Part shown: positions 34,295 to 42,658 of the stretch, one piece after another
Layout of the letters: each line of letters begins with the position of its first letter
Position numbering within the stretch: position 1 is the stretch's first letter
Source: Thermus antranikianii DSM 12462
GTDB taxonomy: Bacteria; Deinococcota; Deinococci; Deinococcales; Thermaceae
Direction: 5' to 3'
NCBI RefSeq assembly: GCF_000423905.1
Contig: NZ_AUIW01000015.1
Location: forward strand, 1-43,591
DNA length: 43,591 nt
Translations under genes and position numbers: made by a program
Notes under the pieces: model-generated
What the model was told of the DNA's origin: nothing
What the model saw: only the letters and a program-made list of their open reading frames with translations
Database searches by the model: none

Positions 34295-34828
34295 ATGGCC
34301 CAGCGGTACCGGTTTGGCATTGAGGAGTTCGAGCGCCTCTTCCAGGGGGTCACGGGGGTGGAACTTCTGGACGGGGAGGTGTACCAGATGAGCCCTATCG
34401 GTCCGAAGCATGCGTTGGTCGTAGCCCGTTTGGTTAAGCGGCTCACGGAGGCTCTGGGGAACCAGGCCCTGGTATGGCCGCAAAATCCCGTGCGCCTGCC
34501 CCCGGGCTCCGAACCCCAGCCCGATATCGCCCTCCTCAAGCCCAAGGACTACTGGGAGGCCCTCCCCAGCGCCGAGGACATCCTGCTCCTGGTGGAGGTT
34601 TCCGAGTCCAGCCTGGACTGCGACCGGAACGTGAAGCTTCCCCTTTATGCCCGCTCGGGAATCCCCGAGGTGTGGATTCTCGACCTCTCGGAAAACCGCC
34701 TCCACGTCTTCCGCCATCCCAAGGAGGGCCTTTACACGGAACACCGCATCCTTCTTCCTGGCGAGGAAGCCGAACCCCTCCACTTCCCTGGGGTGCGCAT
34801 TCCCTGGCTGACCCTAAGTGCGTGGTAA
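34295..34828 (+). CDS. Uma2 family (DUF820) PD-(D/E)XK nuclease-like protein
   Basis: 177 residues from ATG 34295. Residues near QPDIALLKP, LLLVEVSESSL and NVKLPLYARSGIPEVWILDL form the D...ExS...K core of the Uma2/DUF820 family, which has a restriction-endonuclease-like fold. The family is expanded in Thermus and cyanobacteria, and its role is unsettled. It is leaderless by position of TACGCT. A second member lies at 38230-38781. Confidence 0.82.
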   Translation: MAQRYRFGIEEFERLFQGVTGVELLDGEVYQMSPIGPKHALVVARLVKRLTEALGNQALVWPQNPVRLPPGSEPQPDIALLKPKDYWEALPSAEDILLLVEVSESSLDCDRNVKLPLYARSGIPEVWILDLSENRLHVFRHPKEGLYTEHRILLPGEEAEPLHFPGVRIPWLTLSAW

Positions 34829-34831
34829 TCT
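34826..34831 (+). promoter_or_regulatory. candidate -10 box for the HTH-DUF433/PIN pair (TAATCT)
   Basis: Extended TGGTAATCT that includes the Uma2 stop codon, 8 nt before ATG 34840. Confidence 0.4.
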
Positions 34832-34839
34832 GGTGACCG

Positions 34840-35574
34840 ATGGGCGAGCGGAAATCCAAAAGGAGGGAGATGGGTCACGGGCAAAGTCCGCACCTTGAAG
34901 GCGAAGTGCTCAGCTTGGATCCTCGGGACCGCCCCCTCTATACCCTGCGCGAAGCTGCCCGTTACCTGGGCATTCCCCCAGCCACCCTGCACACCTGGGT
35001 GCGCGGGCGAGGCTACGCTACCCATCATGGGAAAAAATGGTCTACCCCGTTGATTGTCCCTCCGCAAGGAGGCTCCCTCCTCTCCTTTCACAACTTGGTG
35101 GAAGCCAATGTCCTCGCCGCATTAAGAGAGGAACATCGCATCTCCATGGCCAAAATCCGCCGCATGGTGGAGTATGCCAAGGAACATCTAGGAGTCACCC
35201 GCCCGCTCCTGCTTGACCTGAAAACCGGCCTAGGGGATGTTTTCATTAAGGATCCCGAGGGATTGCTGTCTTTAACCCGTTCTGGTCAGCTAGCCCTAGA
35301 GGAAATCCTGGAACGCTATTTGGCCAGGGTAGATCGGGATGTCTGGGGAAGGCCTCTTCGCTTCCATCCTCCCGTAGCCGGACAAATACGTAGCGACCGA
35401 ATCGTATTGGACCCAGAAGTAGCCTTCGGCGCGCCCACGGTGAAAGGCATTCGAACCCGCATCATCGCGCTTCGTTACGATTCCGGCGAAACCCCGGAGT
35501 TCCTAGCCGAAGACTACGGCCTTAGCGTGGAAGACGTAAAGGAAGCTGTGGTTTTCGAGGGTAGGGCTGCGTGA
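34840..35574 (+). CDS. HTH plus DUF433 antitoxin-like protein
   Basis: 244 residues. Residues about 33-60 form a MerR-like helix-turn-helix (YTLREAARYLGIPPATLHTWV). The C-terminal 60 residues are a DUF433 domain (RIVLDPEVAFGAPTVKGIRTRI, EFLAEDYGLSVEDVKEAVVF), a winged domain found in antitoxins. The stop overlaps the start of the PIN-like gene (GTGA), the standard antitoxin-toxin layout. Third codon positions are much less GC-rich than neighbours, a sign of transfer. ATG 34870, directly after AAGGAGGGAG, is an alternative start. Confidence 0.75.
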   Translation: MGERKSKRREMGHGQSPHLEGEVLSLDPRDRPLYTLREAARYLGIPPATLHTWVRGRGYATHHGKKWSTPLIVPPQGGSLLSFHNLVEANVLAALREEHRISMAKIRRMVEYAKEHLGVTRPLLLDLKTGLGDVFIKDPEGLLSLTRSGQLALEEILERYLARVDRDVWGRPLRFHPPVAGQIRSDRIVLDPEVAFGAPTVKGIRTRIIALRYDSGETPEFLAEDYGLSVEDVKEAVVFEGRAA

Positions 35575-35987
35575 AGCCTACCTATTTTTGCGACCGGAAT
35601 CTTGGCCGAAAGTTCCCCATGCGACTGCGAGAGCTCGGGCTTACTGTGGAGCTCCACGATGAACACTTCCGGCAAGAAGAGCGAGATGAAGTTTGGATCC
35701 CCCATGTAAGCCAACAAGGGTGGGTGATCCTAACTCTGGACGAAAGGATCCGCTTCAACAAGGTAGAAAAGACCATGCTTTTAGTGTATGGAGCTAGGGT
35801 GATCCTCCTGCCCAACCCCAGCCAGCGCACGTCGGGCTGGCTTCTTCAAGTTGCTGAGGAATTTGCAAAAGCCCAAGCCCAAGTTGAGCGCTTCATAAAC
35901 AAAACCCCTCCTCCCTTTGTGGCTCGATTCCAGGTCATTCACAAAGGAGACAGAAAACGCTATGGTCTAAAGCACCTAGGCCCCTAG
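35571..35987 (+). CDS. PIN-like domain protein, probable toxin partner
   Basis: 138 residues from GTG 35571. The N-terminal acidic set is that of PIN-like nucleases of the DUF5615/Mut7-C type: CDRNLGRKFPMRLRELGL, then HDEHF and VWIPHVSQQGWVILTLDERIR. Such proteins usually pair with DUF433 antitoxins. Target RNA is unknown. It is translationally coupled to the HTH-DUF433 gene, shares its low GC, and ends in a 4-nt convergent overlap with pilT. Confidence 0.72.
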   Translation: MKPTYFCDRNLGRKFPMRLRELGLTVELHDEHFRQEERDEVWIPHVSQQGWVILTLDERIRFNKVEKTMLLVYGARVILLPNPSQRTSGWLLQVAEEFAKAQAQVERFINKTPPPFVARFQVIHKGDRKRYGLKHLGP

Positions 35988-37093
35988 TACGCCTGCCCCG
36001 TGGCCTTGGTGAGGAGAAGCCTGAACTCGTGGGGGCTGGTGGCGGCGGAAAGGGCGTCCTCCAGGGAGATGAGCCCCTGGGTGTAGAGCTCCACCAAATG
36101 CTGGTCGAAGGTGCGCATCCCGTGAATGGAGCCCTCCATCATGGCCTCCTTGATCTGGGGGGTCTTGTCCTCGTCCTTGATGAGCTCCCGCACGTAGGGG
36201 GTGGCGATCAGCACCTCGAGGGCCAGCACCCTCCCCTTGCCGTCCGCCCGGGGCAGAAGGCGCTGGGAGAGGATGCCGAGAAGGGACTCCGCCAGGAGGA
36301 TGCGCACCTGGTGGTGCTCATGCAGGGGGAAAAACTCGATGATGCGGTTGATGGTCCTCGCCGCATCCAGGGTGTGCAGGGTGGAAAGCACCAGGTGCCC
36401 GGTCTGGGCCGCCATGAGGGCGGCCTCCACCGTCTCCTTGTCCCGCATCTCCCCGATCAGGATCACATCCGGGTCCTGGCGCATGGCGTACTTGAGGCCC
36501 GAGTAGAAGCTATCCGTGTCCAGCCCCACCTCCCGCTGGACCACCAGGCTCTTCTTGTGCTTGTGCAAGAACTCTATGGGGTCCTCGATGGTGATGATGT
36601 TCTTGGCGTAGTGCAGGTTGATGTGGTCGATGAGGGCCGCCAAGGTGGTGCTTTTCCCTGAACCCGTGGGCCCGGTCACCAGGATGAGCCCCCGCTCCTT
36701 GGCGGCGAGCCCCTCCATCACCTCCCGGGGCAGGCCCAGGGCCTCGAAGCTGGGGATGACCTCGGAGACCACCCGCATCACCAAGCCGAAGCTTCCCCTC
36801 TGCCTCAGAAGGTTGCAGCGGAAGCGGGCCACCCCGGGGATGGTGTAGGCGAAGTCCAGCTCCTTGCGGTACTCCACCTCCTCCCACTGCTCCGGGGTGA
36901 GGAGGGCTTTGGCGATGGCCTCGAGGTCCTTGGGGGTCAGGGGCCGGTTGCCGAAGGGTTTCAGCTTCCCGTCCACCCGGATCACGGGCGGGGCCCCCGC
37001 CTGCAGGTGGATGTCCGAGGCCCGGGCCTGGACCATGGCCTTGAGCATCTCCAAGAGGCTCTGCTTGCCCTCCTGGGGAGAAGCCTCGCTCAT
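35984..37093 (-). CDS. pilT: type IV pilus retraction ATPase PilT
   Basis: 369 residues. An N-terminal PAS-like domain (ASDIHLQAGAPPVIRVDGKL) precedes the RecA-like ATPase with Walker A GPTGSGKST (141-149), Asp box TIEDPIEF, Walker B DVILIGEMRD and His box LSTLHT. The C-terminal PYVRELIKDEDKTPQI aligns with the PilT-specific AIRNLIRE motif. A hexameric motor depolymerising pili for twitching and DNA uptake. It begins inside the panC stop (ATGA), so panC-pilT is an operon. Thermus carries more than one PilT-like gene; which one this is cannot be told. Confidence 0.93.
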   Translation of the reverse strand: MSEASPQEGKQSLLEMLKAMVQARASDIHLQAGAPPVIRVDGKLKPFGNRPLTPKDLEAIAKALLTPEQWEEVEYRKELDFAYTIPGVARFRCNLLRQRGSFGLVMRVVSEVIPSFEALGLPREVMEGLAAKERGLILVTGPTGSGKSTTLAALIDHINLHYAKNIITIEDPIEFLHKHKKSLVVQREVGLDTDSFYSGLKYAMRQDPDVILIGEMRDKETVEAALMAAQTGHLVLSTLHTLDAARTINRIIEFFPLHEHHQVRILLAESLLGILSQRLLPRADGKGRVLALEVLIATPYVRELIKDEDKTPQIKEAMMEGSIHGMRTFDQHLVELYTQGLISLEDALSAATSPHEFRLLLTKATGQAY

Positions 37094-37920
37094 GGGTACA
37101 CCTCCAGGTTATCGATCAGGCGCACCTCAGGGAAGCGGCCCGCCACGATCCCCCTGGCCCCGGGAACAAAGCGGGAAAGGGGAAGGAGGGTCTCGGGGTG
37201 GACGATGGCCAGGTAGTCAGGCTGAAACTGGGGAACCTCCTTAAGCACTTCCTCCCCCCTTCTCAAGGCCTCGGCCACGCCTTCCCCCTTTAGGGCCGCT
37301 TCCCGCATGGCCTGCAGGGCCCGGTAAAGCACCGTGGCTTCCTTGCGCCTTTCTGGGGAAAGGTACACGTTGCGGCTGGAAAGGGCAAGCCCATCCTCCT
37401 CCCGCACCGTGGGCACCCCCACCACCTCCAGGGGAAAGCCCATGTCCCGGACCATCTTGCGGATCACGAGAAGCTGCTGGTAATCCTTCTCCCCGAAGTA
37501 GGCCCGGTCCGGCCTCACCAGGAGGAAAAGCCTGGCCACCACCGTGGCCACCCCCTGGAAATGGCCGGGGCGCACCGCCCCCTCCCAAAGGGCGGTGAGG
37601 GGACCCTCCACGCTGACGCGGGTGGAGTAGCCCGCCGGGTACATCTCCTCCACGCTGGGGGCGAAGAGGAGGTCCACCCCCGCCTCCTCCAAAAGGGCTT
37701 GGTCCCGCTCCAGATCCCTGGGGTAGCGGTGGTAGTCCTCCCCGGGACCAAACTGCAGAGGGTTCACGAAGATGGAGACCACCACAAAGGGGTTCTCCTT
37801 CCGGGCCCTCTCCACCAGGGCCAGGTGCCCCCGGTGGAGGTAGCCCATGGTGGGGACAAACCCCACCCCCTCCCGGGGGAGGGCCTGCCTTAACTCGGCC
37901 ACGGTGTGCGCCACCTTCAC
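37090..37920 (-). CDS. panC: pantothenate synthetase
   Basis: 276 residues from GTG 37920. FVPTMGYLHRGHLALVERA carries the HIGH-type ATP-binding motif, and FVNPLQFGPGEDYHRYPR, FGEKDYQQL and LALSSRNVYLSP are further PanC blocks. It ligates pantoate and beta-alanine. The frame is open to 38145, but the upstream part is antisense to the divergent gene. TATACT lies 7 nt before the GTG, so the mRNA is likely leaderless. Coupled to pilT by a 4-nt overlap. Confidence 0.94.
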   Translation of the reverse strand: MKVAHTVAELRQALPREGVGFVPTMGYLHRGHLALVERARKENPFVVVSIFVNPLQFGPGEDYHRYPRDLERDQALLEEAGVDLLFAPSVEEMYPAGYSTRVSVEGPLTALWEGAVRPGHFQGVATVVARLFLLVRPDRAYFGEKDYQQLLVIRKMVRDMGFPLEVVGVPTVREEDGLALSSRNVYLSPERRKEATVLYRALQAMREAALKGEGVAEALRRGEEVLKEVPQFQPDYLAIVHPETLLPLSRFVPGARGIVAGRFPEVRLIDNLEVYP

Positions 37921-37927
37921 GGGGCTC

Positions 37928-37935
37928 AGTATACT
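37928..37935. promoter_or_regulatory. shared palindromic -10 element AGTATACT
   Basis: The palindrome gives TATACT on both strands, 7 nt before the panC GTG (minus) and 6 nt before GTG 37942 (plus). No good -35 is visible on either side. Confidence 0.55.
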
Positions 37936-37941
37936 TTCCCC

Positions 37942-38223
37942 GTGGGCAAGAAGAAACGCGAGGAAAAGCTCAAGAAGAAAGCCCTGAAGGAATGGGAGGA
38001 GAGGCGGCCCAAAACCTTCCGTGAGGCCCTCAAGTACTTCCCGGGCCTCTTCTTCCGCACCACCTTGGTGGTGATGGCGGCCACCGCCCTCATCGTCTTC
38101 GCCGGGGCCATGGGCCTCGCCTGGGCCCAGAGCATGTGGTTCCAAATCCTCGTCTACCTGGGGTTCTACCTCCTCTTCTACCGCTTCATCATGGGGCCTT
38201 TAGCCCCACCCCGGATAAAATGA
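37942..38223 (+). CDS. small two-helix membrane protein
   Basis: 93 residues from GTG 37942. A strongly basic N-terminus (GKKKREEKLKKK) is followed by an amphipathic stretch and two membrane helices (about 40-62 and 68-88). I do not recognise a family. By the positive-inside rule the N-terminus is cytoplasmic. It is leaderless judging by TATACT 6 nt upstream. The Uma2 gene follows after 6 nt. Confidence 0.7.
   Translation: MGKKKREEKLKKKALKEWEERRPKTFREALKYFPGLFFRTTLVVMAATALIVFAGAMGLAWAQSMWFQILVYLGFYLLFYRFIMGPLAPPRIK
38216..38221 (+). promoter_or_regulatory. candidate -10 box for the second Uma2 gene (TAAAAT)
   Basis: TAAAAT 8 nt before ATG 38230, overlapping the 3' end of the preceding gene. 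Confidence 0.4.
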
Positions 38224-38229
38224 GGGCAG

Positions 38230-38781
38230 ATGGCCGAGCCCGCGGAGGTCCGCCGCCCCCTGACCCTCGAGGCCTACCTGGAGGAGGAGGCCCGAAGCCC
38301 TGTGCGCCACGAGCTGGTCCGGGGCTTCCCCAGGGCCATGGCCGGGGCCAGCCGCCGCCACAACCTCCTGGTGGTGGCCCTGGTGGCGGCCCTTTTTCCC
38401 CGGGCCCGGGAAAAGGGGTGCCGGGTCCACGCGGAAACCCTCAAGCTCAAGGTGGCCCCCGACACCGTCTACTACCCCGACCTCATGGTGGTTTGCGGCC
38501 CCCCAGGGGAAAACCCCTTTTTGGAAGAACGCCCTTGCCTGGTCCTCGAGGTCCTCTCCCCTTCCACAGAGGCCCAGGACCGCTGGGAGAAGATGCGGGC
38601 CTATCTGAGCCTGGAAAGCCTCCAGGCCTATCTGCTCCTGGACCCGGAAAGGAAGGGCCTCGAAGGGTATTTCCGCGAGGGGAAGGGCTTCAGCCTGAAG
38701 CGCTACGCCGGCGGCCAGGTGCCCCTGCCCTGCCTGGACATGTCCTTGGACCTAGAAGCCATCTACTCGGCCCTGGACTAG
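38230..38781 (+). CDS. Uma2 family (DUF820) protein, second copy
   Basis: 183 residues. The family core is clear: HELVRGFPRAMAGASRRHN, YYPDLMVVCG, CLVLEVLSPSTEAQDRWEKM and LQAYLLLD, again with the D...ExxS...K arrangement of PD-(D/E)XK folds. It differs considerably in sequence from the copy at 34295, so they are not a recent duplication. It converges on rsfS with a 17-nt gap. Confidence 0.85.
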   Translation: MAEPAEVRRPLTLEAYLEEEARSPVRHELVRGFPRAMAGASRRHNLLVVALVAALFPRAREKGCRVHAETLKLKVAPDTVYYPDLMVVCGPPGENPFLEERPCLVLEVLSPSTEAQDRWEKMRAYLSLESLQAYLLLDPERKGLEGYFREGKGFSLKRYAGGQVPLPCLDMSLDLEAIYSALD

Positions 38782-38798
38782 GCCCAGGGCCTGGGTCC

Positions 38799-39173
38799 TC
38801 ATATCCTCTCGGCGTCCGCCCAGAACCCCTCCAGGTCGTAGTACTCCCGGGCCTCGGGGGTCATGAGGTGGACCACCACCTCCCCGTAATCCAGGACCAC
38901 CCAGCGGGGGCTCTGCCCCTCCGTGGGCCTGGGGCGAAGCCCCTCCTCCTCCAGCTTCTCCTGCACGTGGCGCTCCAGGGCCTGGAGATGGGGGGCGCTG
39001 GTGGCGCTGGCCAGGACGAAGTAGTCCAGGCTCTCGGACACCGCCCGGAGGTCCAGGGCCACCACGTTTTCCGCTTTCTTTTCCCAAAGGAGATCCTTGA
39101 TCCTCGCTACCAGCTCCACTGCCTCTTGCTTACGCAAATCTAGCCCTTCGTGCTGACCGAGGGTCTTTACCAT
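38799..39173 (-). CDS. rsfS: ribosomal silencing factor RsfS
   Basis: 124 residues, the family length. The core LDLRAVSESLDYFVLASATSAPHLQALERHVQEKL and the C-terminal WVVLDYGEVVVHLMTPEAREYYDLEGFW are typical. It binds ribosomal protein L14 and blocks subunit joining in starvation. It is the last gene of the rplU operon, 6 nt after the LCP gene; a TACAAT sits 8 nt before its ATG and may give an extra promoter. Confidence 0.94.
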   Translation of the reverse strand: MVKTLGQHEGLDLRKQEAVELVARIKDLLWEKKAENVVALDLRAVSESLDYFVLASATSAPHLQALERHVQEKLEEEGLRPRPTEGQSPRWVVLDYGEVVVHLMTPEAREYYDLEGFWADAERI

Positions 39174-39179
39174 CTAGCC

Positions 39180-40277
39180 CTATTGTACCAGGTCCCGCCC
39201 GAGCTCCACCACCACCCCAAAAACCGGCCGGTGGGGGACCAGAAGGGGTAGGTGGAAGAGCTCCGCATAGTAGGCCCCGGCCTCGAGGTCCTGGGTGTAG
39301 ACCGCGCTCTGCGCCACCTCCGCCTCCTCCACCTGGGCCTCGATTCCCTCCCGGGCAAGAAGGGCCTGGCCCCAAAGGATAAGGCTCCTTTCCCCCTTTA
39401 GGCGCACGGGCACTTGGGGCGGGGAGGAAGGCGGGGCCATCCCCAGGAAGGGGGCCAGGACCTGGGCCCGGGCTTCCTCGTCCACCAGGAGGAAGGTCCC
39501 CTCGCCATCCCGGGTGGGCAGGGTGGAAAGGGTAAGCCGCAAGCCCTGGACCCCGGGCAGATAGGCCAGAACCTCCTCCAGGGAAAGGTCGGTGTCCAGC
39601 TCCCGCCAGGCCTCCCTTAGGGCCAGGGCCAAGGCCGGCCAGGTGCGGGGGTCCTGGGCCTTCTTGAGCACCTGGGAGACCACCCCCTTGATGCGGTCCA
39701 ACCGGGCGTAATCCCCTAGGGCGTCGTGGCGGAAGCGCATGTACTTCACCGCCTCCTCCCCGTTTAGGTGAAGCCTTCCCGCGGGGAAGTCGATGAAAAG
39801 CCTCGCCGCCCGGTCGGTGTAGCGCATGGGGCGCTCCAGGTAGACCTCCACCCCCCCCACGGCGTCCACCACCCGGGCCACGCTTTCCAGGGTGAGGATG
39901 AGGTGCCTCTCCGCCACCAGGCCCGTGGCCTCCGCCACCGCCCGCTTCAAAAGCTCCGCCCCGCCCCGGGCGTAGGCGGCGTTGATCTTGCCCCCCACCA
40001 CCGGGCTATAGAGGTCCCGGGGGATGGCCAAGGCCCTGGCCTCCCCTCCCCTTAGGCGCACGTAGAAGATGGTGTCCGTGCGGCTTCCCGGTCCGCATGG
40101 GGTGTGGTAGCCGCAGTACTCGATGTCCCGGGCCGCCACCACCACCCCCATCTCGGGCAAGGCCCCCGCCCTCCTGGGCCGTATTCCTTCCTCCTCCCCC
40201 GGCCGCGGCCAGGAGAGCACCCCCCCGAGGGCGAAAAGGGCCAGGGAAAGGAGGAGGAGGGAAAGCCTAGGGCGCAT
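39180..40277 (-). CDS. LytR-CpsA-Psr (LCP) family protein
   Basis: 365 residues. An N-terminal anchor (about 4-22) is followed by the LCP domain with SRTDTIFYVRL, ALAIPRDLY, KINAAYARGGAELLK and the YMRFRHDALGDYARLDRIKGV block that binds polyprenyl pyrophosphate. A C-terminal LytR_C-like domain (about 290-360) follows. These enzymes transfer glycopolymers to the cell wall; two cysteines (CGYHTPC) near the start are unusual. Located in the rplU-rsfS operon, overlapping yqeK by 11 nt. Confidence 0.88.
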   Translation of the reverse strand: MRPRLSLLLLSLALFALGGVLSWPRPGEEEGIRPRRAGALPEMGVVVAARDIEYCGYHTPCGPGSRTDTIFYVRLRGGEARALAIPRDLYSPVVGGKINAAYARGGAELLKRAVAEATGLVAERHLILTLESVARVVDAVGGVEVYLERPMRYTDRAARLFIDFPAGRLHLNGEEAVKYMRFRHDALGDYARLDRIKGVVSQVLKKAQDPRTWPALALALREAWRELDTDLSLEEVLAYLPGVQGLRLTLSTLPTRDGEGTFLLVDEEARAQVLAPFLGMAPPSSPPQVPVRLKGERSLILWGQALLAREGIEAQVEEAEVAQSAVYTQDLEAGAYYAELFHLPLLVPHRPVFGVVVELGRDLVQ

Positions 40278-40824
40278 CCTGCAAGCGGCGGTACACGGCC
40301 AGGGTCTTAGGGTGCAGGGGGACGCCCTTGGCGGTGAGGTAGGCCACCTTGTTCCCCACCGCCAGGCGGTAGGCCTCGAGGAGCCTCCCCGAAAGGGCGA
40401 GCTCCCGGATCTCCCCGTTCACCCCCCGGCCTGGCTCGGAGATGTCGGCGATGTAGAGGGCCATGCCCAGGCCGTTTTGGGGGTCCACCCCGTACACGTG
40501 CCCCTCCACCGCCTCCAGAACCTCCTCGTCCTCTACCCCCCAGGCCTCGGCCAGAACCCGGGCCGCCCGGCCGTGGAGGGAAAGGGGATGGGCCCTTTCC
40601 ACCTCGTTCTCCGGGGGGGCCAGCCTAAGGAGCTCCTCCTCCCCCAGGTCCCGGGCGGCGTCGTGGAGAAGCCCCGCCAGGTAAGCCCGCTCCCCGTCCA
40701 GGCCGTTTTTAAGGGCGATCTCCCGGGCCAGGGCCGCCACCCTCTGGATGTGCGCCCACCTTTCCGGCCGGACCAGGGCCTTTACCCTCTCCTCCAGCTC
40801 AGCGGTAGAAACCGTGCTTTTCAA
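40267..40824 (-). CDS. yqeK: HD-domain hydrolase YqeK (probable Ap4A hydrolase)
   Basis: 185 residues from TTG 40824, which has GGAGGTG 6 nt upstream and overlaps the nadD stop by 26 nt. The metal-binding HD set is His25, His54-Asp55 (LLHDAARD) and a later HPLSLHG and ADISEPGRG. YqeK proteins hydrolyse diadenosine tetraphosphate symmetrically and are almost always next to nadD and rsfS, as here. Longer frames upstream are antisense-like and rejected. Confidence 0.88.
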   Translation of the reverse strand: MKSTVSTAELEERVKALVRPERWAHIQRVAALAREIALKNGLDGERAYLAGLLHDAARDLGEEELLRLAPPENEVERAHPLSLHGRAARVLAEAWGVEDEEVLEAVEGHVYGVDPQNGLGMALYIADISEPGRGVNGEIRELALSGRLLEAYRLAVGNKVAYLTAKGVPLHPKTLAVYRRLQDAP

Positions 40825-41359
40825 GGTACACCTCCACGGGCCTGGGCACCCAGAAGCGGATGCTCTCTCCTTCCCGGATCCGCCTCCGGATCTCCGTGCT
40901 GGATATCCCCACCTCGGGCACCAGCAAAGGCACCACGGGCACCGGCATCCCCTCCAAGGGGTAGCCGGGCCGGGCCACGGCCACCAAGGTGGCCAGCTCG
41001 TGAAGCCGGTGCCCTTCCTTCCAGGTGAGGACATCCCGGTAGGCATCGGCCCCGGTGATGAAGAAGAGCTCGTCCTCCGGGAAAAGCCTCCTGGCCTCCC
41101 TTAGGGTGTCCACGGTGTAGCTTGGGCCCGGCCGGTCCAGCTCCAGCCTCGAGGCCAAGAACCCCTTCTCCTCCGCCGTGGCCAGGAGGACCATCTCGTA
41201 GCGGGCCTCCGCCGGGGCCACCGGGGTCTTGTGGGGGGGGCGGGCCGCCACCACGAAGAGGACCAGGTCCAGCCCCAAGGCCGCCCGGGCCTCCGCCGCC
41301 GCCAAAAGGTGCCCCAGGTGGATGGGATCGAAGCTCCCGCCGAAAAGGCCTATGCGCAA
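40799..41359 (-). CDS. nadD: nicotinate-nucleotide adenylyltransferase
   Basis: 186 residues from TTG 41359, with GGAGGTTGAACC directly upstream. The N-terminal GLFGGSFDPIHLGHL is the nucleotide-binding HxGH motif, and VGISSTEIRRRIREGESI closes the active site. It adenylylates NaMN in NAD synthesis. Between obgE and yqeK in the usual order. Confidence 0.94.
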   Translation of the reverse strand: MRIGLFGGSFDPIHLGHLLAAAEARAALGLDLVLFVVAARPPHKTPVAPAEARYEMVLLATAEEKGFLASRLELDRPGPSYTVDTLREARRLFPEDELFFITGADAYRDVLTWKEGHRLHELATLVAVARPGYPLEGMPVPVVPLLVPEVGISSTEIRRRIREGESIRFWVPRPVEVYLEKHGFYR

Positions 41360-41386
41360 GGTTCAACCTCCGTGGTCAAGCCGCCT

Positions 41387-42640
41387 TTATCCCGGGATGT
41401 ACTCAAACTCCCGCCCCGCAATCCGCACGATATCCCCCGCCCGCACCCCCTTGGCCTTGAGGGCCGCCTCCACCCCCTGGCGCCGGAAGACCTCCTGCAG
41501 GTAGCCCGCCGCCTCGGAGAGATCCCCCTTGAGCCGGCTCAGGTACCGCTCCAAGGCAGGGGAGCGCACCTCGTACACTCCTTCCTCCACAGGCACCACC
41601 TCCACCCCTGCCTCCACGAGAGCCCTGGGGGCTGGCCTGGGAAGCTCGGGGGCCGGGGTAGCCTTCACCAGGCTGAGGAGGGCTTCCTTCAACGCCGCCA
41701 AACCCTCCCCCGTGAGGGCGCTCACCGGGAGGACGGGAAGCCCCTCCTGGGCCAGCTCCGCCACCCTCTCCTCCACCTCCTTGGGGGTGAGGAGGTCCAC
41801 CTTGTTCAAGGCGATGAGGCTAGGCCGCCTGAGGAGAGCGGGGTCGTAGGCCTCTATTTCCTTGCGCAGGGTGCGGAAGGTCTTCAAGGGCTCCTCGGCG
41901 GCGTCCAGAACGTAGAGCAACACCCGGGTGCGGGCGATGTGGCGCAGGAACTCCAGGCCCAGGCCCTTCCCCTGGCTTGCCCCCTCGATGATCCCGGGAA
42001 TGTCCGCCAGGGTGAAGCGCTCCCCCTCCTCTTCCCCCACCTCCACCACCCCCAGGTGGGGGGAGAGGGTGGTGAAGGGGTAGGGGGCGATCTTGGGATG
42101 GGCCCGGGTGGTGGCGGCGAGCAGGCTGGACTTGCCGGCGTTGGGGTAGCCCACCAAACCCACATCGGCGATGAGCATGAGCTCGAGGCGAAGCCTCCTC
42201 CTCTCCCCCTCCTCCCCCGCCTCGGCGAACCGGGGAGCCTGGCGGGTAGGGGTGACGAAGTGCATGTTCCCCCGGCCTCCCTCCCCTCCCCTGGCCACCA
42301 GGAGGACCTGGCCCTCCTCCGTGAGGTCCCCGAGAAGCTCCCCGCTATCCACATCGAAGACCCGGGTTCCCCGGGGCACCTCTATGTAAAGGTCCTGCCC
42401 GGCCCGACCGTGCTGGCCGCTTCCCTTGCCGTGCTCCCCGTCCTCCGCCTTGTAGGTGCGCTTGGAAAGCTCCGAGAGGGAGTCCACGCTTCCCCTGGCC
42501 CGCAGGTACACGCTCCCTCCCCGTCCCCCATCCCCCCCGTCGGGCCCTCCCTTGGGCACAAACTTCTCCCGGCGGAAGGAAATGGCACCGTCGCCCCCCT
42601 TACCGGCGGCGACGGTGATGGTCAGGACATCCCGGAACAT
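41387..42640 (-). CDS. obgE: ribosome-assembly GTPase Obg
   Basis: 417 residues in three parts: the glycine-rich Obg domain (1-157; [27 protein letters not shown]), the G domain with G1 GYPNAGKS, G3 DIPGI and G4 NKVD, and a C-terminal OCT domain (about 345-417; [15 protein letters not shown]). It acts in 50S assembly and ppGpp responses. It starts 18 nt after rpmA with no evident Shine-Dalgarno, so translation may be coupled. Confidence 0.95.
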   Translation of the reverse strand: MFRDVLTITVAAGKGGDGAISFRREKFVPKGGPDGGDGGRGGSVYLRARGSVDSLSELSKRTYKAEDGEHGKGSGQHGRAGQDLYIEVPRGTRVFDVDSGELLGDLTEEGQVLLVARGGEGGRGNMHFVTPTRQAPRFAEAGEEGERRRLRLELMLIADVGLVGYPNAGKSSLLAATTRAHPKIAPYPFTTLSPHLGVVEVGEEEGERFTLADIPGIIEGASQGKGLGLEFLRHIARTRVLLYVLDAAEEPLKTFRTLRKEIEAYDPALLRRPSLIALNKVDLLTPKEVEERVAELAQEGLPVLPVSALTGEGLAALKEALLSLVKATPAPELPRPAPRALVEAGVEVVPVEEGVYEVRSPALERYLSRLKGDLSEAAGYLQEVFRRQGVEAALKAKGVRAGDIVRIAGREFEYIPG

Positions 42641-42658
42641 CCAAGCCGTCCCTTGGGT

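Noticed and set aside
33578..34783. A 401-codon minus-strand frame over pdp and Uma2
   Set aside because: Low-complexity, antisense to Uma2 and out of frame with pdp, whose motifs are unambiguous.
38136..39143. A 335-codon plus-strand frame over Uma2 and rsfS
   Set aside because: Pro/Gly-rich shadow of the Uma2 frame; no recognisable domain.
40825..41046. Long N-terminal extension of YqeK
   Set aside because: Trp/Pro-rich antisense-like sequence inside nadD; TTG 40824 has a good ribosome site and fits the family length.
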